A stretch of 24,694 nucleotides of DNA from Rhizophagus sp. LPA8_4_AMF (taxonomy: Eukaryota > Glomeromycota > Glomeromycetes > Glomerales > Glomeraceae), in NCBI GenBank assembly GCA_021464525.1, contig JADRCO010000918.1, forward strand, positions 1 through 24,694. The letters run 5' to 3'. The notes beneath the pieces were generated by a model that saw nothing but the letters and a program-made list of their open reading frames with translations, did no database searches and was not told the DNA's origin. How positions within the stretch are numbered: the stretch's first letter is position 1; every line of letters starts with the position of its first letter. This document shows positions 1-11,351 of this stretch, one piece after another. The position numbers and the translations under genes were made by a program.

Positions 1-1893
1 CGTGCTATATTTATAATAAATAGGTTAGATTGTCAAATTTTTTACAATCTCTTGTTATTCTAATTTTACGTTAAAATTATTAAGAAACTTTTAAGAGAGT
101 TAAGATCACAAATAAAATCTTCGATTATTAATAGTATGCAAAAATTCACGTATCAGGCTGTAACGATAATAAGATTTAATATATAAAATTTCTTAGCTTA
201 CAATTTGCTATCTGATAAATTCAAATTATTAGTATAGCTTTCAACATTTTTTTTTTTTTTGTAATAAACTATTAATAAATTAGTATACTATTTAAAATTA
301 TTCAAATTTTTCAATGTTCTATAATATAATAAGCAATGAACATTATTAAATAATGCTTTTAAATTATCGAACGTTCTCTAATCTATTACAATTTATTCGC
401 GATATTAGACTTTTAACGATAAAAAAGTTAATTTTAAAAATTTGTAATTAAAATTGTTAATAATAATATTACACGTGGTAATAAAATTTGCTAGTCATTA
501 ACTAAAAATATTGTTTAAAAATTTCGTATATATTAATTTTTCCGTGCACATTCCGTGAATTGCTTATAAAATATACAGAATTTGTATACGGAATCTATAA
601 AAACGTATATAAAATGTATACAAAACGTATCCATTACCATATACAGATTTCTTATTATAGGGTTAATGAAAAATGATTTTTCGTAAGAATAAAAATGACC
701 TTTAAATAGTTTTTTTACGAACGCAATAATGAAATTAATGAGTTTATTACAACAATGAAATTTTGAAAATCTACAATTAACTTACGGACAGAATTTTCCG
801 ATTACGCCCCACTATATGGCGTGATAGTTACGTGAATAGTAATGCTAAGCCCATTTATTAAGGATGCTGAAATTAGAGCTTGGAACCAATCCAAAAAAAA
901 AACCTTAACCTGGTTATTAAAACCAGTTAATTAACCAGTTAAAGAGTTTCTTAACCGGAAAAACTTAATTCTGGGCGGTATAAATTTTAAATCTTAATTC
1001 TAGTTATAATTAATGTATTTTTCTTTAACACTTGTCGAAGTGTAATTTTATTATAAAAAAAATATGTAAAACATTAATTCAATAAATAATTTTTTACCAT
1101 AATGAAAATGATTATAATCTGCATGATCTGCATTTTAACCGAATAAATTAACCTAGTTAACTTAACCGGGTAACTTAGCCATTTTTAAACGGGTAATAGA
1201 TGCCATTAATTATTTGAATAATTTTTATCTTAGTATCATCATTATCGACTGTTATCATATTACCCTGGCAAATGTCATATTTTTTATTCTTTTCCATAAA
1301 TTCAAATCATGGCTCGTTTCCTTCATCGTTTTTTACTCAGATTTTGTATCGTTCCATTTCTTAATACCGGATTCCGAAAACACTTTTGGCAACTATTATT
1401 ATTTTTTATCAGCAAAAAAAAAAAAAAAATTTTTTTAAAGATAAAATCGTTCTTAGGAATTGCCCTACAAAAAAAAATCTGGAAAACTCCGATAAATAAT
1501 CATTTTTCTAGTTTTTATTCCGAAGAAATTCAGACACGTGATCATTTTTCTGAAAATTTTTCATAGGGTTGTATCTAATTTTTCAATATTCGCTTTTTTA
1601 CGTTACACGATATTTATATTTTATCAGAAATAAACGATTACAAAATAATATACATCTAAAACGCTAAACAAGAATATTATAATTTAATGATGATTTTAAT
1701 TATTTATCTATAAAAATATTTTATATGAGAATACTAGAATATTACGTATTGTCTATGGATAAAAATAACAACGAATTATTTAAATATTTTCTCAATTACT
1801 TATATCTATCACATAAAAAAAAAAAAAAAAAATGGCAAATATAAAAAATGGAATTAAATATAGTATTATTAATAATAGAGTATAGATAAAAAT
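1..1893. other. Non-coding A+T-rich stretch
   Basis: No convincing coding sequence is seen on either strand. Two overlapping short open frames at 1214-1566 are low-complexity, run through an A-rich tract near 1415-1430 and lack any recognisable domain, so I treat them as chance. The stretch carries T and A homopolymers (about 250-260 and 1816-1832) and a cluster of AACC/GGTT motifs near 900-1190, described separately. Confidence 0.6.
900..1190. repeat. Cluster of AACC/GGTT palindromic motifs
   Basis: Several short motifs of the type TTAACC, AACCAGTTAA and AACCGGGTTAA-like occur within 300 bp, at about 902-950 and again at about 1134-1195, in both orientations. The pair AACCTGGTT and AAACCAGTT around 909-930 forms a local hairpin. 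The arrangement suggests the two ends of a degraded foldback element, but the arms do not align cleanly over a long distance, so this is tentative. Confidence 0.3.
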
Positions 1894-3567
1894 TTATCTT
1901 TTTCCTTTAAATAAAGAAATTAAAGGACTTTTTTTATCTTTATTTTCCGATTTTAAAATCTCTTCACTGCCCGAATTTTTAACATTTTCTATTTGAGAAA
2001 TTTCAATTTCCTTTTCTAAAAAAGATCCCGATCTTCTAATATTTATAACTTGAAAAACTTCATAATCATCTGCGCGAAAATTTGATGGTATATCAATTCG
2101 AGAATAAGAATTCGGATTTTTACTTTTCCAAGTACCATTATTATGAAAGACTAAATCACTATTACTACCACCAAATGATGGTCCATTATTTGAAAAACAA
2201 CCTATAGAATGTGTATCCCCATTACTATAACCTACTTTTGCACTTTGAAGAGAATTTCTATTTGTAAATGAGAATATAAAACTATCTTTCGTAGATTTTT
2301 GGTTATTATTTGAATCCCATTCAAGTGGATTATATCCTCCAATTACTTGTTCTGAATTTTTAATCTTTACTACAATTATAGTTGCTCTCTTATAATCACA
2401 TTTTTCATGAAAATCTGCAGGTTTCCATCCATCTCTAGTTGCACGATAAATAAGATTAAATTCATAAGGAATAGTTTTAATATACCTGCTGGAATTTTTT
2501 CCTTTTTGATCAATCCAATTTGCAAAAAGTATAGTATGTTGTTGATTAATTATTATAGAGTCAACAATAATTCTTGAATATCTTGGTTTTAGATTATTAA
2601 GGGTTGGTTTATATTCAGGAATCATATAATATTTAAGTAAATCATCTTTCAATTCTTTTGGTAAAACTTCTTCATAAGGTTTAATTTTAATAATATAATC
2701 TTTAGAAGAAATACCATAAAATCTTATTAATGGAACAAATATATATATAATTTCTTTAAAGATATTAATGTCTTCTTGGTTCCAGCTAGATACATCTTGA
2801 TTAAGAGTTTGATCTTGTGCTAATCCCCATTTAATTAAATTTTCCCAAATTTCAATTTCATCCAATTTCAAATCATTCTGTTTTAAAATTATTTCCAATA
2901 AATGAGCGGATAATTTAGTAAAATTATCAGAGTTAAATAAAATTTTTGGTTCAAGACAAATTGTTTTCAAATAAACTTCTTTTATCTTGTCAAAAATTTT
3001 ATAATTACTAACAATTTGAAGTATTCCAACCGGATCATTTCTTAATAAGTGATCATTACCAGTTATAAGATAATTTTCAGTGAATTTAGATAATAATTCC
3101 AATTTTAATTCACTAGAAGCGATCATGATGTTAAAAAGTTCAATACCAGTTTTATTATTGATATTAATATAACCAGTATAAAGGAACCTTTTTTAAAAAA
3201 ATAAATAAATAAATAAATAAACGAAAAAAGTAATTATTATGAAAAATTTAAAAATATTTCATATTATAAAAAATTTTTTAATATTTTAATTTAATTAAAC
3301 TTACTCGAGAATAATATCAAAAGATTTTGGCGTAAAGTTTGGTTTCTTAATTATATATTTTCCGTCAACATTTTCTATATCATCTGCGGAAAGTATTTCA
3401 TTAAAATAATCGCATCTACTTCGTAAGATATTAGAATGTACATGAAATTCTTTAAAATCAGGTTCTTCTCCGATATAAATAATAACGTTATAATCCGTTT
3501 CATTTTTTAGGATTCCTTCAAGAGCTTTGATAACATTGATTATTTCAGATTCGATATTATATGACAT
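1894..3567 (-). CDS. BTB-BACK-TLDc domain protein, two exons
   Basis: The model joins exon 1 (3305-3567) and exon 2 (1894-3187) across a 117-bp intron (3188-3304) with a GTAAGT donor and an AAG acceptor, giving 518 residues. The start ATG at 3567 matches the paralogue at 6159 (both begin MSYN). Residues about 20-120 form a BTB domain (VHSNILRSRCDYFN), about 125-275 a BACK-like helical region (LFNSDNFTKLSAHLLEIIL), and about 296-471 a TLDc domain with FHEKCD, GGYNPLEWDS and DYEVFQV. The split codon falls just before LYTG. A lysine-rich tail of about 45 residues follows the TLDc domain and is absent from the two paralogues. By family knowledge, BTB-BACK proteins often act as cullin-3 adaptors and TLDc domains are linked to oxidative-stress responses and V-ATPase regulation; the role here is inferred from domain order only. 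Confidence 0.88.
3188..3304 (-). other. Intron of the first BTB-TLDc gene
   Basis: The donor is GTAAGT at 3304 and the acceptor AAG ends at 3188, immediately before the exon that encodes FLYTG. Both edges keep the reading frame in phase 2. The intron contains an (AAAT)-type repeat around 3200-3221. Its position matches the introns of the two other intact paralogues. Confidence 0.8.
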
Positions 3568-5192
3568 AATTTAATTAAATAGTTAACCCGGAAATTTAAT
3601 TATTTGTTTTTTTTTTTTAAAAAAAAAAATAAATAAATAAAACAAAATGACAGACTGTTGAAAAATTTTTTTTTTTTTTTTTAAGAAAGGAAACTTGGAA
3701 ACGTAAGTAGAATAAACAAATGCTTTATTTAGGTATAAGGAGTATTAAATTCCTTATACATGGCTTAAGTGTCACAGCATCACAGGTACATGTGGACTCA
3801 ATGAATCACAACATACAACATTGTTTTTGTCTCGTTTCACAATTATGCATTGTAGCTGATGACCGGTTTCAGCCAAAATTATAGATAATTTTGACTGGAA
3901 TTATAAGATGCACAATTATTGAATTGGTCTTAATTTAGTTAGTGTGTAACCTTATGTAATATAAAGTTATTTTCTGAATCGGGAAATCAAAATTGCACAT
4001 CATTGTGAAAAAAAAAGGCTTTTAAGTCAAATCGATGAGGTTTTTGTAATTTATTCATCGTCATAATTATTATAAGCTCTATAATTACCAGTAAAAGTTC
4101 TTTAAAAAAAAAAAAATTATAATCTAAAATAAAATTTGAATTTAATTTTAATTTTTAATTATTGATTCGATATAATAAATAATAAAAAGTTATTTTATAG
4201 TTGTTCACTTTAATGGCCCGGAGCGTCGCGAAGTACTATCTTTACTATTATCGAATTAGTAAATTGAGTTAACCCCTGATTTTGTTCCATTCCCATCATT
4301 CTTTTTATTGTGTAACACTTTTCTTGATGGCCCCTTGAAATGTACCAAGATCCGCGTAACACGGATTTGTGCGACGGACTTAAAGTAAGCAGTATTGACA
4401 TACAAATGAATTAACTTAAATAAAATATTAAGGCTTAGGACAAGCGATAGAAATTTAATTTTCTCGTGATCTGCTAGTGTCAAATTTATAAATTTTCGTA
4501 AATTGATATGAATCATAAAACTGGACTTCTTGTATATTATATTAAAGTATAACTATATTAAAGTAACCACTTTTTTTAATAGAAGAAAATAATAATAAGA
4601 GAAAATAATAGTAAATGACAAGGTAAATAATAGATTTTATATCTTACTTTTATATCTTAAATAACCAAATAACCGTTATATTTTGAAATTGGCGATTCAA
4701 ACGATTTTGACTTCACATATAATATCAAGAACACCGCTAAAAACTTCATGAGTATTAATCATTTTTTAAATTACTTAAAATGCAAATATAAATAAAAATA
4801 TGAATTGTAACACCAATTATAAAAATACTTTATATATATGATATGAACAAATAAAAATTCTTTCTTGTGCCATCATCACTGCTATATATAAGTTACTTCT
4901 ATTTTCGAAGATTTGTACTATTTGCTGTAATAAGAATATAAACTTACCTTTCATTGGACCTCAACTGTTTGAATTAACTATATAATTATTACCACGACTA
5001 TAATGACTTATTGGTCAGAGTATAACGAAGGACTACATATCAGATATTTCTACGCTAGGTGATACAAAATGTCCGGATGTTCACCTGCTCGATAATTGTG
5101 TCGATGCTGATTGGTGACCCACCATTGCACAATAATTTTAGGTCTTTGTTCTGGACTTAACAACGATTCCCGTTTCACTTTTCGATCATATA
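3568..5192. other. Non-coding stretch with possible inverted-repeat elements
   Basis: No credible gene is seen. Two overlapping minus-strand open frames at 4210-4516 lack domain signals. Around 3876-3905 a near-palindrome (CAGCCAAAATTAT, then a mirrored ATAATTTTGACTG) can form a 13-bp stem. Between about 4208 and 4386 the sequence begins ACTTTAA and ends TTAAAGT, each close to a GTCGC/GCGAC motif, which may mark the ends of a decayed small transposable element. Long A/T runs lie near 3608-3680. Confidence 0.45.
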
Positions 5193-5374
5193 GAAAACAT
5201 GTCATGTACGGAGGCCTATGTATGTACGTACGGTAATGTATGGCAATGTCCGGTCGGTAGACATCACCCTACAGTATACATCACCCCACCCTACAGTATG
5301 GTAAAAATGACCATACATACCGTACGTTGACCACCGTACGTACATGAATAGGCCTCCGTACATGACATGTTTCC
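5193..5374. mobile_element. Foldback/MITE-like element with 41-bp inverted arms
   Basis: The left arm (5193-5233) and the right arm (5334-5374) are reverse complements at 38 of 41 positions, sharing the core AACATGTCATGTACGGAGG. A second, inner inverted pair (about 5228-5244 against 5310-5324, ACGGTAATGTATGG against CCATACATACCGT) extends the symmetry. The middle holds a short direct duplication of an ACATCACCC...CTACAGTAT unit. No coding capacity is present, so it would be a non-autonomous element. I could not define a clear target-site duplication. Confidence 0.75.
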
Positions 5375-6158
5375 ATTGTACCCCACTTTTCTGACATTCA
5401 GTTTATGATGTAAACAGACATCTCGGCAAAGACTGTTTAATGTTGGTTTAATTCTGAACTCATATGAAATTTTAACATTCTTCCGTAATCATTAGGTAAA
5501 ATTACTTTGTTAAACTTTATTAATATATAAATATTTTATATTTAAAAAAAAATAATACATTTTATTTATCTGATTTTAAATATATAATTTAATTCTGTAT
5601 TTACGTCACAACAAACTCAGTAACAGCATTTGAACATGTTTCTTTTTCTTTATTTTATTCTGCAACAGGACCTGGATCAAACATAAACGGGTTTTATAAA
5701 GATTTTCTTGTGAAAGTTTACTATTATATAAATATTTAATTAATAATTTTAAAAATAGTAATAATAATAAGAAACAATTTCATACTTCAATTAATTATTA
5801 ATTGATTGTTTAATAAGATTTAATTGCTTCCAACGTATTATTAAGAGATTTCTATATAAAGGTAAATACTATATAGTTGTACTTTCAAGTTTCAAATGAT
5901 TTACATCACTTTTCGTATTATGGAAATAATTTACGTCAAATTTACGTATATTATTTTTTTTACTATGATTGTTTACATCAGTCTTACGCTAATTTTACGT
6001 TCATTTTTTTAAATCATTTTTTCAATATATTTATTTGCTGTCCTTAAATATTTGGTCATGTTGGAATGTTGAAAATATTTAATCGACTTTACTGAGCTAT
6101 TTGCGAATAAAAATAGTTTATTATACAAAATTTTAGTCTTAATATTTCAGTTAAAAAT
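5375..6158. other. Non-coding stretch upstream of the second BTB-TLDc gene
   Basis: The sequence is A+T-rich without open frames of note. Several TTTACG(T) motifs recur between about 5880 and 6005 (TTTACATCA, TTTACGTCA, TTTACGTAT, TTACGCTAA, TTTACGTTC). The final 100 bp should contain the promoter and 5' leader of the gene at 6159, but no clear TATA box can be named. Confidence 0.4.
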
Positions 6159-7631
6159 ATGTCATATAATTTCGAATCAGAAGTACCCGAAGCGCTTGGA
6201 CGTTTACTTAAAACAGAAATGGAGTATAATGTCATTATTCACGTTGGAGAAAAACCTAGTTTTAAGGAATTTCATTCGCATTCTATTATCTTACGCTGTA
6301 GGTCCGAATATTTTAATAAAATATTTTGTGATAAAAATATCGATAAGAAAGATGGAAAATATTTAATTAAGAAACCAAATATTTCTCCTCAAGCTTTTGA
6401 TATTATTCTTAAGTATGTTACTAAGATATTAAAACTTAAATCTTTTTTGTAAGTTGACTTATTCAATTTATTCCATCTAATTATTACTACCTTTTTTAGG
6501 TACATTTATACTGGTAAATTTGATATTACCAATAAAACTGGAACTGAGCTTTTGGATTTTATGATTATTTCTGATGAATTTATGTTGAAAAAATTAACCA
6601 AACTTACCGAAAATTTTATTATTAAGAATCATCAACAACTCTTACGAAATGAACCAGTTGAAATCCTCAAAACTGTTTATTATTGTAAACCACTTGAAAA
6701 TTTACAAGAATTTTGTTTGAATAAAATTTGTATTGAACCAAAAATATTATTCAACTCGGATAAATTCACTCAAATATCCGCTTCTTTATTAGAAATTATT
6801 TTAAAACGCGATGATTTGAATTCAGAAGAAATTAAAATTTGGGAAAATTTAATTAAATGGGGTTTAGCACAAGATCAAATACGTAATCAAGATATCACTA
6901 AATGGAACCAAGATGATATTAATATCTTTAAAAGGATTCTTCACAAATTTATACCTTTAATTAAATTTTATGAAATATCTACTAGAGATTATTTCAACAA
7001 AATTAAACCCTACGAAGAAATTTTACCTAAGGAATTAAGAGATGATATTTTAAAATTTTATTTGATTCCTGAATATAAACCTATATATACGCCAAGGCGC
7101 TTTACATGCAATGTTGACTCTGTAATTATCAATCGAGAACACTTTAATCTCTTTTCAAATTGGATAGATAAAAGAAAAATAAAGGTTAACTATAAATTTC
7201 ATCTTTTGTATAGAGCTAGCAAAGATAGCAATACAGCTGCAGCTTTTCATGATAAATGTGATAATAAGGGAGCTACTATTGTTGTAGTAAAAGTTAATAA
7301 CTCAAATCAAATAGTTGGAGGATATAATCCACTTTCTTGGGATTCAAGTAACAGTGATAAGTCTACAAAAGATAGTTTTGTGTTCTCAATTGCAGATAAG
7401 AATAACATTCAAGGCGCAAATATTGTTTACAGTAATGGTAATCAATATTCTATACGAAATTATTCGCTATGTGGTCCAGCATTTGGGTACGAAGATTTAT
7501 TCATAAACTATAATACTGGTCGTTTTACCTGGTGTCATAATTATAATCCTATACATAGTTCTTATCCTACATTTAAACTACAAAACCGTATAAATGTTGA
7601 TGATTACGAAGTATTTCAGGTTATTAAATAA
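6159..7631 (+). CDS. BTB-BACK-TLDc domain protein, two exons
   Basis: Exon 1 (6159-6412) and exon 2 (6500-7631) are joined across an 87-bp intron with GTATGT donor and TTTTTTAG acceptor, giving 461 residues. Without splicing, exon 1 would run to a stop about 40 bp further and lose the second half of the BTB fold. Residues about 15-115 are BTB (FHSHSIILRCRSEYFN; IYTGKFDI after the junction), about 120-270 BACK-like (LFNSDKFTQISASLLEIIL, KIWENLIKWGLAQDQ), and 290-461 TLDc with FHDKCDNKGATIVVVK, GGYNPLSWDS and DYEVFQVIK at the extreme C-terminus. It is close to the gene at 1894-3567 in sequence and intron position, so the two are duplicates facing away from each other. It is also the closest intact relative of the decayed copies at 8048 and 23092. 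A role as a cullin-3 substrate adaptor is inference. Confidence 0.9.
6413..6499 (+). other. Intron of the second BTB-TLDc gene
   Basis: The donor GTATGT starts at 6413 and the acceptor TTTTTTAG ends at 6499. Splicing joins AA and G into a lysine codon directly before YIYTG, exactly where the paralogues are split. The phase and position agree with the genes at 1894 and 18069. Confidence 0.85.
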
Positions 7632-8047
7632 CCATATTTATTATTTGTTATTTGGTAGGGTTCATAACTATTATATTATTATTATTATATATTATATAGG
7701 TGAATTAAATTATACAGCTATATAATATAGTAATTTAAAATGTTGATTTTTATACAATTTTAATTTTCGATTGGTGTTGATTGAAAGAACAAGTTAAAAT
7801 TGAAAATACGTGTGATTATGTTGTGAAGGTATTGTCAGCATTGTCACTAAATTAATAATAAAATTTTGTATTCTTTGATAAATGATACTACAGATTTTAT
7901 GTAACATTAAAAATGTGAAATAATGTTATATTATTTGCAGGACATAACCTATACGATTTTCAGTTTAAAGCATGTCGTCTTGAGTATACCAGTAAAATAA
8001 TTTCAACCCTTTTAAAAACGGCAATAAATAATTATGATTTTCTTAGA
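7632..8047. other. Non-coding stretch between a BTB-TLDc gene and a decayed copy
   Basis: This A+T-rich spacer would hold the 3' untranslated region of the gene ending at 7631. No further gene is seen. It ends where TLDc similarity reappears. Confidence 0.5.
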
Positions 8048-8250
8048 GATCTTTATATAAAGCTAGCAAAATAGCAGCATTTCATGTTAAGTGTGACAAC
8101 AAAGGAGCTATTATAGCTGTATTAATCCAGAACAAATAGTTGGAGGATATAATCCACTTTGTTGGATTTCAAGTAACTTAGTTAAGTCTACAAAGGATAG
8201 TTTTATATTCTCATTTACAGATATAATAGCCTTTAAAATGCAAATGTAAT
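8048..8250 (+). pseudogene. Decayed TLDc fragment
   Basis: This stretch aligns by eye with the TLDc coding region of the upstream gene (about 7203-7430) and even better with the broken copy at 23668-23885. Shared words include GCAGCATTTCAT, TGTGACAACAAAGGAGCTA, ATAGTTGGAGGATATAATCC and TTTTATATTCTCATTTAC, which encode the AAFH, CDNKGA, IVGGYN and FIFSFT motifs. The frame is broken by stops (for example in GCAAAATAG and GCTGTATTAATCC) and by deletions, and no BTB or BACK sequence adjoins it. It is a short relic of a fourth family member on the same strand as its intact neighbour. Confidence 0.82.
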
Positions 8251-9082
8251 TTGCAATTTATCGAATTATTTTCATTTTCCGTGAATGGATCCAGGAAAGG
8301 TTTATTTTTACGGAATTATTACAGAAATAACGGATAAAATTTTTTATAGGGTCGTTAAATTTTATAAATCCTTAATTTAGGCCGATTCTACAGATTTGTG
8401 GACATTTACTATATGTCATTGAATTAGAGTCGCACCAGAGAACTTTATAAAAAATTGAAACTATTTATTGTAATCAAAATTGGATTAATTCTTTTAATCA
8501 TTGAATAACATTTTATACAGTATAATTGTTGCTAGAGATTCACGTAATTGTGTTTTAATTTAAATTATATAGATGAGTTGAAAGTTTGGATTGAAAAATA
8601 TACAAATGAAAGCGTAATTAAGAATTTCAAAGAATTACTTTAATCAAAATTTTTAAGCATTGTTGTTAATTATTTTATTATTAATTTATTGATGTTTTTG
8701 ATTTTTTTAAAAAATAGATATTTATGTATTCAACCCTTTATATACTATGATCTATAATTTTATGTAGAAAATTTATAAAACAAAGTCTTTTCAATGCTTG
8801 TGAGTATGACAAGATTTGAATTTATAATAATTATTTATTATATATATGTATTGTCAAATTTCTGAGAACAAAGAAATTACTATCGTACGGTAATTATTCC
8901 ATGCATATTTTTCAAACAAATCAAAAAAAATAACCTGAAAATCCAAAACGAGATATTTTTACTAATGGTTATTGTACGTCTATACATTCAATATATGCTC
9001 ATTTGTTTACCAATTTCAATTTTATTAAATTGTTAATAAAAATGCTTTTTATGATCATAAAACTTTTGTAAATATTAATCTT
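8251..9082. other. Non-coding A+T-rich stretch
   Basis: I see no gene, RNA gene or clear repeat here. A phrase around 8305-8350 with TTACGGAATTATTACAGAAATAACGG may be a short degraded repeat. Confidence 0.45.
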
Positions 9083-9330
9083 ATTATTTTTTTTTTCTCT
9101 CTTTATTGAAATCATCATGACATATACCTAGAGTAATAAGTCATACCAACAATTTGGACATAAGAAGACAAATATGTCTATACAACAAAACGCTATGTCC
9201 TTTAGTGTTCCCTATCTATATGAATAACTAAACTAATTAAACTAAAATCAACAACTAGCCTAAATTTAAAATTTACGCTAAGTTAAACTAAGAAAATAAA
9301 ATAAAAAAAATCAAATGTACAAATCACCAA
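9083..9330 (-). mobile_element. Possible retroposon or transcript 3' end with poly(A) tail
   Basis: Read on the minus strand, this ends with TTTCAATAAAGAGAG followed by a run of A, so an AATAAA polyadenylation signal is followed directly by an A-tract, as at the end of a 5'-truncated LINE or a processed transcript copy. The upstream 200 bp are somewhat less A+T-monotonous than the surroundings. No reverse-transcriptase coding sequence is present and I could not find a convincing target-site duplication. Confidence 0.3.
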
Positions 9331-9814
9331 TCTGAAACAATAAAACTATAGATATTAATGTCTACGTAACTAGAAATTTTATACTACTACATTAATAGAA
9401 TAACAATGCATACTGCAAAACGGGAGTTTGAAAAAGATATAGAAAATACGAAAAGTTTGACTTTCTTTGAATCACTTTTGGCTGATATCAATTTAGTTGG
9501 TTTATGACATGAAAAAAATAAAAATCTATTCTAAATTATGTATTAAATTTAATAAAAAGAAAAATTGGAAGCTTTCGTAAAGTAATTTGTGATTTTTCAA
9601 ACTTAAATAAGAAATTTTATTTACTTTTTGAAAATTCTTGAAAAGGATAGAAAAATCTTGATGTTTATTTTACAATATGAGAAATATAAATACTAATTTG
9701 TATTATATACAGTATAAAAATAAAAATGCTATTACACCATTATGAAGAAAAGCAAGATAAAAAAACGTTACAAAATATTTTAAAAACCTATAATAAATCA
9801 CATGATAACAATCG
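9331..9814. other. Non-coding stretch downstream of the membrane-protein gene
   Basis: No gene is seen. A small minus-strand open frame at 9703-9888 is mostly in the wrong frame relative to the last exon of the adjoining gene. The 100-150 bp next to 9815 would be the 3' untranslated region of that gene. Confidence 0.4.
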
Positions 9815-10552
9815 TCACACTGATATATTCGCCATAAAAACATTTGGCGTATTTTCTTTAAGTTTTTTACTATAAGATTTGAGCACAATAGAAAGATAAC
9901 CCTACGAAAAAAATGAACTTTTGATTAATAAAAAAAAAATTATTTTTCCATAATCATGAATACTTACACCAACGAATACACCAACTGCAAAAGTAATACC
10001 CCATCTAGCAAAAGGATAACAATATTCTTCGTATGAAGGATGTTCAGGATTTAAACTTTTACAATATTTCTGATAACCGACAACATTTAATAACAGAATA
10101 ATCTCGAGCAAACTAATCATTGCATACAATAATAAGCTAATGAAAGCGAATTTTGTAAGAGCTTTTACTTCGCCTGCTTTTTTGTAATAAATACCATGAA
10201 TACCACAAAGTGCAGCAAGACCCAACAATATATAAAATATACCAATAACTATTCCAGCAATTCCTTCGTAAGCATTAACTGACCGCGCTAAATTTTTTTT
10301 AAAAAAATTTATTTAGTTATCAGGGCCATTAAAGTTCCATTTCAAATTTTAAATTTAATGAATAACTTACGTTTATCTTTATTTTTTATTATAAGGCCAC
10401 CAATGTATAAATCCCAAATAGCAAACCATATTGCAGCAACGTAAGCTCCAAATTGAAGAGGAATACAGAGGCTAAGAAATATCAGAAATATAGAATTTAG
10501 TTTTTAAGACAATGTTTTATATATATTCTTTTTATAAATACATCACCAGCAT
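9815..10552 (-). CDS. Four-helix membrane protein, multi-exon, function unknown
   Basis: Three exons are well supported: 10371-10471, 9968-10287 and 9815-9901, separated by introns of 83 bp (10288-10370) and 66 bp (9902-9967), both with GTAAGT donors and TAG acceptors, with frame kept throughout. A tiny first exon (10542-10552, encoding MLV plus two bases) with a GTATTT donor completes a 172-residue model, but this exon is uncertain. Hydrophobic segments lie at about residues 11-33 (FGAYVAAIWFAIWDLYIGG), 46-70, 83-107 and 133-155. The loop before the last helix holds two cysteines (about 113 and 127) around SLNPEHPSYEE. The tail is short and basic (SYSKKLKEN). The layout recalls small tetraspan-like fungal membrane proteins. 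I do not recognise a named family. Confidence 0.68.
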
Positions 10553-11134
10553 TTGTTAAATCTAACTTTTTCAATTGAAATCATTTCGATTATTTTAATT
10601 TAAAAAAAGAATCGATTAACGAAATAAATATACAGATGCGTGTAGGTTTAAATATGCGAAAGTTCATACACTTTTAATTTTAAGTGACTAACTAACTTGA
10701 TCCATTTATAGAGTCCAAGTGCTACCATGCATTTTCAATCCATCGATAAAGAACCCAAGAATGAAATGAAAATAACGATATATTTGATAAAATAATATAG
10801 TTTTGGTCAGAATCAATGTACTTACATAATCTTAATCCCAATCAAAATCTCATCTGAAAATAATTTAAATGACTAGCTGAAAAAAATTTGATATGATTGT
10901 ACTACAAACGAACAAATGAATTTCTTTTTTTGGTGCGAAGAGTTGATGATCGAACAAATGAATTCTTGTTTTGTGCTATTACACAAGGATTTGTGACAAT
11001 GACAAAAAAAAGTGGCAGTCATATGGTACCGTCCATAAAAAGAATAAAGTTTTAAAAATATAAAATATTATAAAAGAAATATTGGACGATTTTCCTGACG
11101 TCATGATTCGGTTAAATTAGATCCGAGTTACTTG
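10553..11134. other. Non-coding stretch with a 42-bp-spaced direct repeat
   Basis: The left part should include the promoter of the membrane-protein gene. A direct repeat is visible: CGAACAAATGAATTTC...GGTGC at 10909-10936 and CGAACAAATGAATTC...TGTGC at 10951-10976. No gene was found. Confidence 0.45.
10909..10976. repeat. Two-copy direct repeat
   Basis: Two copies of about 27 bp begin with CGAACAAATGAATT and end with a T-rich stretch and GTGC. Their starts lie 42 bp apart, which looks like a local duplication with small differences in the T-run. Confidence 0.55.
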
Positions 11135-11346
11135 ATGGCTAAATTATTTTCAGATCCATTAGCTTCGCATGATGCATATAATATCACGGGAAATCCAGAT
11201 CCCAGTCACAGTTCTAGAGGCGCTGGTGAGTTACGAGATAATTAACCAATAAGGTCTGCCTTCCTTGATCTTGTTACATCACTATAATCTCGATATTTTT
11301 TCATAAAACAGGCATTCATTCCCCAGAGAATCTTCTCACTATGTAA
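11135..11346 (+). CDS. Possible two-exon mini-gene or relic, unknown
   Basis: An open frame from ATG 11135 encodes MAKLFSDPLASHDAYNITG and continues to a GTGAGT donor at 11226. An AAACAG acceptor ending at 11311 restores the frame and the protein ends IHSPENLLTM at a TAA (11344-11346), for 41 residues in total. The splice signals are good and the composition is unlike the surrounding A+T-rich DNA. The protein is very short, has no domain and ends a few bases before the ATG of the SANT-like gene. It may be the 3' remnant of a larger gene. Confidence 0.25.
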
Positions 11347-11351
11347 TAAAA

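Noticed and set aside
1214..1566. Two overlapping plus-strand open frames of 74 and 85 codons
   Set aside because: They overlap in different frames, cross an A-run, are rich in F/I/K from A+T-rich DNA, and have no domain or splice context.
4210..4516. Overlapping minus-strand open frames of 63 and 86 codons
   Set aside because: No recognisable motif; they coincide with a possible decayed inverted-repeat element and overlap in different frames.
5193..5374. CRISPR-like repeat
   Set aside because: There are only two arms, in inverted orientation, with no regular spacers; it is a foldback element in a eukaryotic genome.
7315..7506. 63-codon open frame inside the second BTB-TLDc gene
   Set aside because: It is an out-of-frame shadow of the TLDc exon.
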